Assembly: GCA_942159475.1 (NCBI GenBank) | Contig: OW804096.1 | Location: forward strand, 87,337,784-87,401,783 | DNA length: 64,000 nt | From: Sthenelais limicola | Taxonomy: Eukaryota > Annelida > Polychaeta > Phyllodocida > Sigalionidae | Direction: 5' to 3' | In this document: positions 22,846 to 33,503 of the stretch, piece by piece | Layout of the letters: each line of letters starts with the position of its first letter | Numbering within the stretch: position 1 is the stretch's first letter | Translations under genes and position numbers: made by a program | Notes under the pieces: generated by a model | The model's database searches: none | What the model was told of the DNA's origin: nothing | The model's input: only the letters and a program-made list of their open reading frames with translations

Positions 22846-23405
22846 CAGCAGCAGCAGCAGCAGACCCTCGGCGGATAACAATCAATGACATTGGAAGCGA
22901 CGGCTTTTTACATAACATAGAGAAGAGTGGATTACCGCTGTATTTCTCCTCTTTAAGTGCAGATGCGATTGATCAACTAGCTGAGGGAACTGGATGGTAC
23001 TTTCCTTCGCCTTACCTGGGTGTTTGTTTAGTTTACAAGCAGCCATTCCCGAAAAAGGAGAGAAATGCAGTAACCAGACATTTAGTGCATCAATTTGAAG
23101 AACGTTTGGTCAGAGCCAGCCGAGGCGAATTAATACCAGGAGGTGTTATTTTTGAATGTATGGAATTTTCCTCTGAAGAAGTTGTTTATAGGGCATTTTT
23201 CTATTTGAAAAAAGACAAGCAACTTTATCCATCCTCCTCCTCCTCCTCTCATGTGAGCTTGTGCCTCTTGCCGTATTTTGACAAGACAGGTCTTCAGTGC
23301 GCTCACACATCCCTGGCGGTGCATCTAGAGACTAACGACTTTCTTGGATTAACGTATGTGGACTGTGACTTCAAGAGCAAAAAGAACTGGCTGAAATGTT
23401 TGTGA
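22833..23405 (+). CDS. Maverick protein of about 190 residues, unknown
   Basis: The open frame starts at 22833 in a (CAG)n tract encoding poly-Ala and ends at 23405. The body has NDIGSDGFLHNIEKSGLPLYF, mixed alpha/beta composition, and a Ser repeat (about residue 130). No signal peptide or membrane segment. The C-terminal part contains paired Cys/His (GLQCAHTSLAVHLE). I do not recognise it. Its real N-terminus may include the overlapping basic ORF upstream if an indel separates them. Confidence 0.5.
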   Translation: MCSVAAAAAADPRRITINDIGSDGFLHNIEKSGLPLYFSSLSADAIDQLAEGTGWYFPSPYLGVCLVYKQPFPKKERNAVTRHLVHQFEERLVRASRGELIPGGVIFECMEFSSEEVVYRAFFYLKKDKQLYPSSSSSSHVSLCLLPYFDKTGLQCAHTSLAVHLETNDFLGLTYVDCDFKSKKNWLKCL

Positions 23406-26400
23406 GGAGCAAACACATTTGCAAAAAGTCCACCCGACCCTGCGAGTTGTTGCAACATTTTAGGAGTTGAGCCCGATGTGCATTGGAAAATCCACCAGTG
23501 CATGCAAAAGTGCCACTGACCAGTCACAAAAGTGCAATCCGCTCAAAAAAGCAGTTTTGCACCTGGTTTTGCTCCTGATGCAATGTGCATCATCAGATGC
23601 ACTCCAAAAATGCGTAGCAAATTTATGTATATAAATCGGGTATCAATGCACTAGCTACATGCAGTGGAATTAATAAACATCAGTCAAAGTTCCAACCCAA
23701 ATAAGAGTATTGCCTGTCTCCAAATTAATTCAACAAAATAAGATATAAATGGTTATGATTTTATAGCCACATTAGAAGAGTAGGATTGCTATATAGTCTG
23801 ATGGATGTGATTCATGTTCTCTTGAATATTATATCAAATATCAAAGATCTAACATAAGACTTATTCATGAAATATGTGATCCGTTTTAGGAAAATTGGTC
23901 ATAAGTCGCAAAATATAGATTTTGAGATATCACCATGTTTGAAAAGATGAGATAAAGACCAGCTTGTAGGCCTGCTGTATATGGTGAATGGGTGTGAAAT
24001 AGATATAAAAATGTATGCAGCTTTTATGCTTCAAAGCAACCATCACCTTTAAAGGTTAGGTGCAATGGGGATAGATCAATGGATAAAATATTATGATTTA
24101 TCAATTCAAATTCCTACCCCATCCTTCATATTAGATTTAATTATTATTAGAGTTGGCTACCCCTACCCCCACCCCCATTCATGAGCTCTGTCTCAGTTAG
24201 GGAGGAGGAGAAGAGCTGGGGGTGTCAATCTAGTGCGAATCCCCTCCCAGAGCACCTTCACACACTCATAATGTTGACACACAAACTCGTAGCAAAGCTT
24301 TGACACCTTAAAGAAGACCGTCACATTGGAACGTCGGGTACAGTCAAAACCGTTTTGTGGTGTATTCTTTTTCAATAATACATGTGTAGGATAAATAGAT
24401 CCATGAACAAATAAATTATATTAATAAAACACACCTCATTCCCGCTGAGTTCTACATCTAAAACCTAGATACTTTAAGCGTTTCCTACCCTCACTAATCT
24501 CTTGACTTGGTGCATTGTAGCAGGTCAGAATGCATTATTTTGTAGCGTGTCAAAATCCACAACTAATATGCAAGTCAGGATGCCCTATTAAAATGTACGT
24601 CAAGTGTGCATGAACATGTTCTTCTGGGATGGAGTAGGGGCAAAGAGAGGGGGAAAAGGTGGAGAAATATATAAATAAACATCACCATCATTTCGGATAT
24701 AATTGCTGAACATGATGTGTCATAGGGAAATGAGTCACAAGTCGCAAAAAGGATATGCAAATGAAAATATATATTTTTACACTCTAAATTTGTGGACGAA
24801 AATATTGGTACATGCATAGAAACACTTGCCAGAATTTATATGGTATTTCTGCTATTGAAAATTATAATATCTTGAACTTTAATATATTCATTTCTTCAGG
24901 AAAACTTATTAATCGCAGATGTTCCTGTGTTTTACAATAATATATGAGTTGACTAGAAAATGTGTTCCTCTTCCCAGTGCAATCTCTGATGAACACAAAG
25001 TGTGTGTACTTATTCTCTAAGTTAATTATGAAATGTTTTTCTACATGCATCTTTTAATTTTTAGGCAAATACAATACAGACGAAGTATCTATTTTGGGAT
25101 GGTGGTATCATGTCTTGATGTCCCTGTTAGGCGATAGGCAGTTTTTTCACTATTTATCCATAATTTACACTATTATTTCGATCCCTGTGACACAAAAAGG
25201 TTCTGATACAAATGTGATGTGTTTCAGGAAAATGAGTCGTAAGTTGCAAAATGGATATTTTTCAAAGGAATTTATTTATAAGATATCTTTGTTGGAATAT
25301 TCTATAACTTTTGGGGTGCTTAATGCTGTTAGTAATATTAATACATGTACAAAATTTCAGTGCAATGTATTAAATACCATATATTGAGGATGGTTATTGG
25401 TATTATTTTCAAGTGTACCATCGTTCAACCTGCATTAATTATTCATATAGTTTCCGTTTTTATATGTGGAAACTATAGGAATAATTAATGCAGCTTGAAC
25501 GATGGTAGACTTGAAAATATTACCAATAACCATCCTCAATATATGGTGCATCTCTTCATAGGCTTATGCGACTTGGTGTGACCAGGGGGCGCCACTTGTT
25601 TTTCGCTAGGTGGCGTGACAGGTCACCGCATTGCATTTACAATTTGTTTGACAATAAAAGCACCGCTAATACACTTATGTGGCATTTATACAGTATAGAT
25701 ATAGCCCATCATATACTTAGGAGTATTATAAGCGATATTCTTCAATAGTTATATTTCATTTGTTTGATGTGGGAAATGTCTTGATCAAAACACCCACTTA
25801 AATGTACATATGATTATGGGTAGTCGGCTGGGAGACCCAGGATAATTCAGCAACCAAAATGAATGCTGCCGTCATACACATGCAGACACACTCACATCAC
25901 CCACATGGGACTGACCACACTGTGGTGGTGAAAGAGAAGACCAAATCGATGTTATACCAAGGCAGAAAGTACCTGTCTTCACCTTCTATCAAAAGAAGAT
26001 CAAATTAAACTTATATTGTCCCTCATACTTCTTAATAGTTCTATCCTAGAAATGTTGTCGGGAGAAACACACTTGAGAGCAGCAACAAAAGTGCTGCTCT
26101 GGGTGCATAAAAAGTGCATAATTACCCCTGGTACTGAGAGCATTATTGAGAGCATTTTGACTGCATTTATAAATCGGGTCTGTAGAGCATTGTAATATCA
26201 AGTTTGAGCCTCACAACCGTTTACGTTTTCCACCAGTAAAGCACCAGGTCAGAATCAGGTCAAACTTTCCAGGTCAGGACTAGGTCAGAATTGCAATCCT
26301 GCACATCGGGAGCATGTGTTTAGCGGTTCAGTCGGCTCTGTGAATCGCTGTATGCGCTGTCAATGTTGTTTTGGACTGAGTAGAAAGCGACTACTAATAT

Positions 26401-26419
26401 CGTAGGGAAAAAAAAAAAA
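23406..26419 (+). other. Three-kilobase non-coding block in the Maverick, with dispersed repeats
   Basis: No supported gene. The motif aaatgagtcrtaagtcgcaa or close variants recurs near 23890, 24727 and 25230. A long hairpin sits at 25376-25547. The phrase tttataaatcgggt occurs near both edges (23630 and 26170). The block may be, or contain, a secondary non-autonomous insertion into the Maverick, but I could not find its ends. Confidence 0.4.
25376..25547. repeat. Long near-perfect inverted repeat (80-nt arms, 12-nt loop)
   Basis: Arms 25376-25455 and 25468-25547 are reverse complements with only a few mismatches. The outer ends read ACCATATATTGAGG and CCTCAATATATGGT. RNA from either strand would fold into a stable hairpin. 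Candidates are a foldback/MITE insertion or a small-RNA source. Confidence 0.85.
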
Positions 26420-26939
26420 TGAGCGACCCAGCTATTGCAAGCAAGTTTGAGAAGGTGTTTAGGCAATTGGGTCGAGATTGGATGTTGCTAGCCCCTTGAC
26501 TGCATTGTTCCAGCGGATTTCTGAGATTTTTCACAGAGAGCCCGTTGCTTATGTTACTGGAGTGGAGAAGGGCTTCGAGTGAGTCTGATTTTGAAGGCTA
26601 CTGCCAGCTTTACCGCGCCTTACGTGATTGCGAGCGCATGGACTTGAGTGAAATGCTGGAGCAAGAATTTTCGAGAGCAGACCGAACTTTAGAATTTGTC
26701 ATTTTAGAAAGGCTGTCGACTATGATTGCTGGATGTTGGCGGCGTTTGGGGATGACATTGGGTTTAAGCTATAGTCAGATTGAGACTATAGAAGATTGCA
26801 TGAGATAAATGACTCTTCAAGCGGAGAGCAGCTACTGGGAGTGTGGATAAAACAGACTGAGTCGCGCTCTGACGCGGAGAGGTTGGAAGAGCTGAAGGCA
26901 GGATTAATCAGGCGAACTGATCTCCTGGCCGAGCTATAA
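26420..26939 (+). pseudogene. FADD-like death-fold adaptor (DED plus death domain), copy 1, frame-disrupted
   Basis: The ATG at 26420 follows an A-tract. The coding pattern moves through several frames: about 26420-26480, 26481-26540, 26545-26808 and 26802-26939. The segment LLMLLEWRRASS...LYRALRDCERMDLSEML fits the last helices of a death effector domain. It is followed by IAGCWRRLGMTLGLSYSQI and then, in the next frame, QLLGVWIKQTESRSDAERL, which together match a death domain. DED then DD is the FADD layout, the adaptor linking death receptors to caspases. The breaks may be mutations or unrecognised introns. Similarity is by pattern only, so FADD is a proposal. Confidence 0.5.
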
Positions 26940-26992
26940 GTATGTGTGCCTCCTTGGTCGGTCACTCGGTCGACAGACTTTGAAGAGACAAC

Positions 26993-27655
26993 ATGGATAC
27001 CTTTACCAGCTCCGCCTTACCGCTTGTGCTTAGCGACAAAGTCAGTATCGCTAAACAGAGTGGGAAGTCTGTGAAACTTTCCAGGACTAGAACAGACGGT
27101 GTTGTGCGACATCTTTTTATGAGTCTGCCCGCTCTTGAGCTTATTGCCGGAGCTATGAAAAAGGGGATTACGAGCAAGCTTGTAGAGTGTCAGAACGACT
27201 GGACGGCTATACGCAAACAGTTTAATGGTTGTGACTATATTACCATTAGTAAGAGAAATGAAGATGGAAGTGGATATTACCCCTGGTCGTGGTTTAACTT
27301 TACATTGGAAGAGTCAAATGAGCTTATTGCCTCACTGCCTGCTTTTGCAACCTGGTGCAAATCTAACAACAACAACAACAACAACAGCACCAGCTGCCCC
27401 AGTAGTGTCAAACGCAGCAGTAGTAGTGACTTTTCTTCCAGTTCAAAGAAAGTCAAGTTACCTGTGAAAACGATCGAGCTATTTACATGGACTGGCTATA
27501 ATGGCGATAGGGTTGTTTCTGAGAATGAAAGCAAATTTCTGATGAGGAAGAACTGTGTGAAATCCTCTGAGGAATTTACGGCTGGAGTAATCGCTTACTG
27601 CCCTGACGTTCGTGTGGAGATTAAGAGCGAGAAGGTGCCTTGCCCGACTTACTAG
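26993..27655 (+). CDS. Possible PC4-like nucleic-acid-binding protein, copy 1
   Basis: 220 residues from an ATG at 26993. Two units each have a beta-rich stretch then a helix: VSIAKQSGKSVKLSRTRTDG...SLPALELI and DYITISKRNEDG...YPWSWFNFTLEESNELI. The second resembles the PC4 coactivator/ssDNA-binding fold, in which a short strand, Pro/Trp turn and amphipathic helix recur. An Asn run (encoded by AAC repeats) and a Ser-rich linker lead to a third beta-rich domain. A single-strand DNA binder would suit a protein-primed DNA replicon. Spacing to the upstream stop is 53 bases. The family call is weak; the ORF itself is solid. Confidence 0.6.
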   Translation: MDTFTSSALPLVLSDKVSIAKQSGKSVKLSRTRTDGVVRHLFMSLPALELIAGAMKKGITSKLVECQNDWTAIRKQFNGCDYITISKRNEDGSGYYPWSWFNFTLEESNELIASLPAFATWCKSNNNNNNNSTSCPSSVKRSSSSDFSSSSKKVKLPVKTIELFTWTGYNGDRVVSENESKFLMRKNCVKSSEEFTAGVIAYCPDVRVEIKSEKVPCPTY

Positions 27656-27681
27656 GAGTTGGCCGAAACAATGTATCGGAT

Positions 27682-28109
27682 AGCGGATTTCTGAGATTTT
27701 TCACAGAGAGCCCGTTGCTTATGTTACTGGAGTGGAGAAGGGCTTCGAGTGAGTCTGATTTTGAAGGCTACTGCCAGCTTTACCGCGCCTTACGTGATTG
27801 CGAGCGCATGGACTTGAGTGAAATGCTGGAGCAAGAATTTTCGAGAGCAGACCGAACTTTAGAATTTGTCATTTTAGAAAGGCTGTCGACTATGATTGCT
27901 GGATGTTGGCGGCGTTTGGGGATGACATTGGGTTTAAGCTATAGTCAGATTGAGACTATAGAAGATTGCATGAGATAAATGACTCTTCAAGCGGAGAGCA
28001 GCTACTGGGAGTGTGGATAAAACAGACTGAGTCGCGCTCTGACGCGGAGAGGTTGGAAGAGCTGAAGGCAGGATTAATCAGGCGAACTGATCTCCTGGCC
28101 GAGCTATAA
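27682..28109 (+). pseudogene. FADD-like death-fold gene, copy 2, 5'-truncated
   Basis: Second copy of the duplicated unit. It starts inside the DED region and lacks the ATG at 26420 and its upstream region. It shows the same internal frame change after SQIETIEDC as copy 1. Since the two copies are identical, the frame change predates the duplication. Confidence 0.5.
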
Positions 28110-28162
28110 GTATGTGTGCCTCCTTGGTCGGTCACTCGGTCGACAGACTTTGAAGAGACAAC

Positions 28163-28825
28163 ATGGATACCTTTACCAGCTCCGCCTTACCGCTTGTGCT
28201 TAGCGACAAAGTCAGTATCGCTAAACAGAGTGGGAAGTCTGTGAAACTTTCCAGGACTAGAACAGACGGTGTTGTGCGACATCTTTTTATGAGTCTGCCC
28301 GCTCTTGAGCTTATTGCCGGAGCTATGAAAAAGGGGATTACGAGCAAGCTTGTAGAGTGTCAGAACGACTGGACGGCTATACGCAAACAGTTTAATGGTT
28401 GTGACTATATTACCATTAGTAAGAGAAATGAAGATGGAAGTGGATATTACCCCTGGTCGTGGTTTAACTTTACATTGGAAGAGTCAAATGAGCTTATTGC
28501 CTCACTGCCTGCTTTTGCAACCTGGTGCAAATCTAACAACAACAACAACAACAACAGCACCAGCTGCCCCAGTAGTGTCAAACGCAGCAGTAGTAGTGAC
28601 TTTTCTTCCAGTTCAAAGAAAGTCAAGTTACCTGTGAAAACGATCGAGCTATTTACATGGACTGGCTATAATGGCGATAGGGTTGTTTCTGAGAATGAAA
28701 GCAAATTTCTGATGAGGAAGAACTGTGTGAAATCCTCTGAGGAATTTACGGCTGGAGTAATCGCTTACTGCCCTGACGTTCGTGTGGAGATTAAGAGCGA
28801 GAAGGTGCCTTGCCCGACTTACTAG
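28163..28825 (+). CDS. Possible PC4-like nucleic-acid-binding protein, copy 2
   Basis: Identical in protein sequence to the ORF at 26993-27655, 1170 bp downstream. This copy is followed by the intact next gene (28841), so it is probably the original context, and the upstream copy arose by duplication. Confidence 0.6.
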   Translation: MDTFTSSALPLVLSDKVSIAKQSGKSVKLSRTRTDGVVRHLFMSLPALELIAGAMKKGITSKLVECQNDWTAIRKQFNGCDYITISKRNEDGSGYYPWSWFNFTLEESNELIASLPAFATWCKSNNNNNNNSTSCPSSVKRSSSSDFSSSSKKVKLPVKTIELFTWTGYNGDRVVSENESKFLMRKNCVKSSEEFTAGVIAYCPDVRVEIKSEKVPCPTY

Positions 28826-28840
28826 GAGTTGGCCGAAACA

Positions 28841-29179
28841 ATGTATGGCATTGTTTTAAAGAAATGCTACAATGAGATACGTCAAAGTAATTGCAAGGGT
28901 TGCATTGAAGAAGCAGAGGCTCAGCTCACACACGAAGGGGGTTGCATTGACACATTTTCGGGCCCAGTGTCCAAACTGGACGTATGTGCTGCCTATTTTT
29001 CCATTGACTCGGGTGAGTTGACGGAGACTGTGCGAAGAAAGGCAGAGTACTATGACTTGAGGGAAGGACCCTCTGCGACTGCGGTGGAGAACGTGCTTAA
29101 AAGAAGATGGGCTGAAATTGTTGATATGGACTATTTCAGTGAACTTTCCATTCCCGAGGAAATTAAAATGCTTGCGTGA
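28841..29179 (+). CDS. Small Cys/His-containing Maverick protein, unknown
   Basis: 112 residues from the ATG at 28841, 15 bases after the previous stop. The N-terminal part has CYNEIRQSNCKGCIEEAEAQ followed by LTHEGGC, a Cys/His spacing suggesting a zinc-binding knuckle. The rest is helical and charged. I have an impression of a similar Cys-x2-Cys...Gln...His pattern in invertebrate Maverick proteins but cannot confirm a family. A TATA-like element and an A-rich tract follow the stop (29195-29260). Confidence 0.55.
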   Translation: MYGIVLKKCYNEIRQSNCKGCIEEAEAQLTHEGGCIDTFSGPVSKLDVCAAYFSIDSGELTETVRRKAEYYDLREGPSATAVENVLKRRWAEIVDMDYFSELSIPEEIKMLA

Positions 29180-29625
29180 ATGAACAATTGACAATTATAT
29201 AAGAACCAGCACTTTTATTGAAACAGTATTCCTGGCGCGTAAAAAAAAAATAAAAAATAAAAAAATGTTGTAATAATGTTCTTATGTACAAGTGGAACAT
29301 TAGACCGCAGGACAATCAGGAGGAGAAGACTCGGCTCGTAAATACAATGCGCGCTGTCAAGCACAGCCAAGTGGTAATACAGATATAATGACAATCAGGT
29401 GGAGGAAACTTGGCTGGCTAAAATACAATATATGTCAATGAAGGAAGAGGTCGACGACGGTGATGTAATTTTGAAATTTAGAAGGAAGGAAAATCCAAAA
29501 GACTGTTAATTTGGAATATGTCAAAACAAAACAATGTCACGGATGAGGAAAAAGAGAGGAGGAGGAGGAGGAGGAGGAGGAGCTGAATGAAATAAAGATA
29601 ATTGCAAAAAAAGAAATATGACTTG
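29180..29625. other. Non-coding gap between convergent Maverick genes
   Basis: A-rich tract at 29241-29265, two similar segments with caggaggagaagactcgg / caggtggaggaaacttgg, and a GGA repeat at 29558-29582. No gene seen. Confidence 0.5.
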
Positions 29626-32600
29626 TTAAACAGTTGTTTCCGCGTCTTGGCCTAAATATTGTATGATCGCTGTTCTAGGGGTGGGGAGGTCGGGGCTTTT
29701 GGAGGTGCGAGGTGTAGAAGTTTGTAAGGGAGCAGGAACATTTTCGTATACAGGGTGATGGACTTGAGCACTTGTCGTTGGAGCTGGGGAGGCGGTGGTA
29801 GGGGTGGTGGTGGTGGTAGGGGTGGTGGTAGGGGTGGCGGAGGTAGAAGGTCGGGGAGCCGAAAAAGAAGGAGCTGGGATCTCATAGTCATCCGCGACAT
29901 CGTCGAAATTTAAAGTTTCGATATGGGACGCTCCGTGATTTAGTAGAAAAGGAGGTTGAGGTCTTTGTCTGGCGAATTCGGGGTCATAGTCGGAGGTGTT
30001 GGCGAAGCGTCCCGGGAATAATTTTTTTAAGACTGTGTTTTTTACTGTGTTTTTAACGGCCGAAATAGCCACGTTCCTAAAGTTGTGGTCGAAAAGAGGG
30101 GTAGTGGTTGTGTAAAGGGCGGGGTCCGAGAGGGTTCTTTTAAGGGATTGGTTAAATTTAGCTTTTTTACTTTTTTTCTTGTTTTTCTTTTGGATTTTCC
30201 TTTTAATTACTATAACTATTCCCAAAATGGATATTAACAAAGAGAGAAAGTGACCAATTTTAGCTAGGATGTTCCAAAAGTCGTCGTCGTCGACCTCTTC
30301 CTTCAGTTCTTGCATCAGATCTTGTATGTCAGCCATGGTGGGTCCGTCTTTCTGCAAGAGATAAAAGGTTGGACTAGAAGAAAAGGAAAAATACCATAAA
30401 AGAGCAGAGAGTACAGAAAGTATTCATAAGCAATTATAATAATAATAATAATAATAATAATATTAATAGAAGTTGCTCAGTGCAATGTTCAGTGCAATGT
30501 TCAGTGCAATAGTACAACTGTACAGTAACAAAAAAAAGTCATAATTCATAATTCATAATTTATAATATGTATATTAGCAGAAGGAGAATTCAAAGATAAC
30601 TTATGACAATGCATTTGATAAACAAGAATAAGAAGAAATTACCTTCATCAGTTTGTCTTTGGCCTTGTAGAAAATGCGGCTCCCCTTTTCTCCCCACGCG
30701 GTCAGTTTGTCGGTCTGAAAGAAGAAGGTATCATGTAGTGGATATTTTATTTTTTTCTGTGTGTTTGCCTGAAAAAAACAGATTAGCCCTGAAAATAATA
30801 AAAGCCCTGGAAATAAAATAAATAAATATAAAATAAGCTACAGCTTACCAGTTGTATAAGGCGTGTGTAAAGGCCAGCCTCGGTCCTGTTGCTTGTGCCC
30901 AGATTTGGATCTGGATCTGTCGGAGAGTCTGACAGATCCAGATCCGAAACGAGTGCCTTCCCTCCGTCGCCTCCCCTCCACTCTCGCACTCCTCCCGAGC
31001 GTTTGTCATCAACCTGACCGTCCAGGAGGTCTCTGTTATTCGGCCGTTGGTGTTGGTTCTTCACCATACCCTGATGTTGTAGTGATATGTCGAGGTCGAG
31101 AAGTCCTCCACCATCCTCGCCCTCGCCCACATGCTTTCCATTGTCCTGTGGTGGTGTTGTGGTGTTGTGGTGGTCTTGGTGGTGGTGGTGGTGGTGGTGG
31201 TGGCGGTGGTGGTGGTGGTGGCCTTGGTGGTGGTGGTGGTGGTGACGGCGGTGGTCAGGTCCTCGCCTTGGACGTCAGCAGTGGTCAGGTCGTTGCCGCT
31301 GGTGGTGATGTCAGCAGTGGTGCTGGGGCTGGTGGTGGTGGTGGTGGTGGTGGTGGTGGCGGTGGTGGTGTCAGAAGAGAAGGAGTCGGTGGTCGAGAGA
31401 AGGTCGAGGTCGGTTGCTGAGGCGGTGAGGTCCACAGTAGCTGTAGTAGTGGGGAATTTCTCCTCCTCCTTCTTCTTTTTCTCTGGGATCTGTGAAATGA
31501 ATTATAAATTAAATCTCGTTTGCTATGATAGGCGCCTCTTTAGTACTGGTGGGACAGAGCCTCGTGCATGCAACACAAATAAAATTTTGAAAAGGGGACG
31601 CTACTGTATAGCTGTCTTACTGATAAGACTGGTTATGGGAAATGGTGTCACGAATGGGTTTGTGGGTCATGCAAATAGCGAATAGATAGCTTGGGAGCTG
31701 AGATTGTGTCTATATAACGCTTGATTTTTACATGTCACCTTTATGGGAACGAGGTGGATCAACCAAGGTTGTACGGTACTTCTGCTCGTGGTCGTGCAGT
31801 CGGCGTATCGAATCCCACAGAGGGCAGAGAATTGACTCTCTCTCATAGGCATAGCTGTATAGCATAGCTGCTACTGTATCCTCTCTCTTTCTCATGGGAG
31901 GTCTTACACGCTGAACACAGCAGTGTTACAGTTACATTGATGTTCACATCACTGTGTCCATTAGCAAATCCCCCCCTCATTGTTAATTATCTGATTAATT
32001 AATATATCTATCTTACACGATAACTGGATGAGTGGATCCCGTGTGGGCAGGTCACCACAGGTTATCAATGTAGTAGCAGTAATCACTATCAAGGATGTAG
32101 CTGTCATTCCTTGTTCCAGCACTAAGTTCCACTCAGCAGATTGTCTATGTTCTGCTTCTAGTTCCTGCAATGCCCTTCCTTACACAGCCTCATTGTCAGC
32201 GACATATCTCGTGAACGAGCAAGCCGACGCTGAAACAATGCATTGCCTATAATTGATGCAACACATGCAGCCGCCAAGGAGCAGTCCTAAGGCTTCCCCT
32301 ATGTCCAAATGTGAATCTTACACATATGAAATGATAATAATGAAGATGATCATGGACTGAGGAGTTGCATGAATGAACTGTCGTCCTTCTTACCAGCCAT
32401 AGCAAATCAGTAGTAACCTAAATGGAGTATGAGGAACTGTAACCCTTCTTACCCAACTTGTCAGCTGATAGCTGACTATCACCATAGCAAATCCTGATGA
32501 AATGCGGTGATTCTTACCCGTCTTACAGGGCATCCCCATATGTCCATGAATGACACTTGTCTAGCTCCCCTGAGTGTAGGTTCTTACAAGTTAATTGTTT

Positions 32601-33390
32601 CAAAGATGTCCCTGTCTAAGGCCCTTTCATCTCCTCTCCCTCGGCCTCCAGCCTATGCACTATGGAATGCGGTGATTCTTACCCGTCTTACAGGGCATCA
32701 CGATGTTACACAGTAGTACACTATGTGCTATACATGCTTGAGACCTGAGAGACATGCCCAAGACATACACCATACTTGTCAAAACAGGCGGCAGAAACGT
32801 TGTGCATGCCAATGTCATACGATACGCTTGGAGCGTCCTCCCTTCTCACAGTGGAGTCGCACCACAAAAAAAAGTCTGAGATTGATCCACCTCGATCCCA
32901 CTTTTGAATGTCATTCATACAAGCATTATAGCAAGATACAAGCAGATATTTTATGTCAATATCAATCAATATCAAGAATAAAAAAATAAAAAAATAAAAA
33001 ATAAAAAAATATTAATAATTAAACACAATTACCTTAGGGCATTTTGAAATCACTGTTACCGCCGCCGTCGCCTGCCAGTATTGTAGGTCCTCGCAGAGGA
33101 TTGAAGGGCGGTTGGTGAAAGTGACCTTAGACAGGTTGGGAAACTTTGTGTTAATCGTTTGAAAGATGTCCCTGTCTAAGGCCCTTCCAACCACCCGTCC
33201 AATCCTCAAATTGACAGTCCAATCCAGTATCTGATCCAAATCCAGGAAAAAATCACTTCGAAGCGGTTTTGTGCAGGCCACAGTTTTTCTGCTGAGGTTG
33301 CAGGAGCAATAGGTGCAGATATTTCCCTCAGCAAAAAAAAACTGTGGCCGCGAACACGAGAACCAAGGCAAGGGTGCCACTGCTTCCCAT
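29626..33390 (-). CDS. Spliced type I membrane glycoprotein with mucin-like stalk (Maverick)
   Basis: Four candidate exons on the minus strand. (1) 33390-33034: ATG, hydrophobic signal peptide, then Cys-rich ICTYCSCNLSRKTVAC like a leucine-rich-repeat N-cap. (2) 31489-about 30850: a long Thr-rich stalk. (3) about 30715-30644. (4) 30351-29626: a transmembrane helix (LSLLISILGIVIVI) and a Lys-rich, then Pro/Thr-rich tail with DDYEIPAP and HPVYENVPAP. Splice sites are good: donor AAG/GTAATT at exon 1, CTG/GTAAGC at exon 2, AAG/GTAATT at exon 3, and pyrimidine-rich acceptors ending CAG; phases agree. Defects: a nine-T run after the signal peptide shifts frame, and the stalk changes frame inside its repeat. 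It resembles the gene at 34658 in layout. A surface or virion-membrane role is inferred. Confidence 0.5.
31490..33033 (-). other. Intron of the mucin-like gene with duplicated exon fragments
   Basis: About 1.5 kb without a gene. The phrase atgcggtgattcttacccgt occurs twice (about 32503 and 32668). A 35-bp stretch around 32599 (aagatgtccctgtctaaggc) copies part of exon 1 (33166), so a fragment of the coding exon has been duplicated into the intron. An (ATAAAAA)n tract lies at 32980-33010. Confidence 0.5.
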
Positions 33391-33401
33391 GCTAAGAGAA
33401 G

Positions 33402-33437
<36 letters not shown>

Positions 33438-33503
33438 GCTTGGATCTTGGCGGGTTGACGAGTGCAGTACTTTTCGTGTTAATATTATTCGCGATATTAA
33501 CAA

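Larger units (their letters stand above)
26512..28846 (+). repeat. Perfect tandem duplication, unit 1170 bp
   Basis: Bases from about 26512 to 27676 recur at about 27682 to 28846 with no difference that I could find; two complete 220-codon ORFs are identical. The junction is atgtat/cgga around 27676. The unit covers most of the FADD-like gene, all of the following gene and the start of the next. It is either a very recent duplication or an assembly artefact. Confidence 0.93.

Noticed and set aside
31061..31685. Long plus-strand ORFs of Gly/Val repeats opposite the Thr-rich stalk
   Set aside because: They are shadows of the GGT/ACC repeats; the minus-strand Thr-rich reading has matching splice sites and phases.
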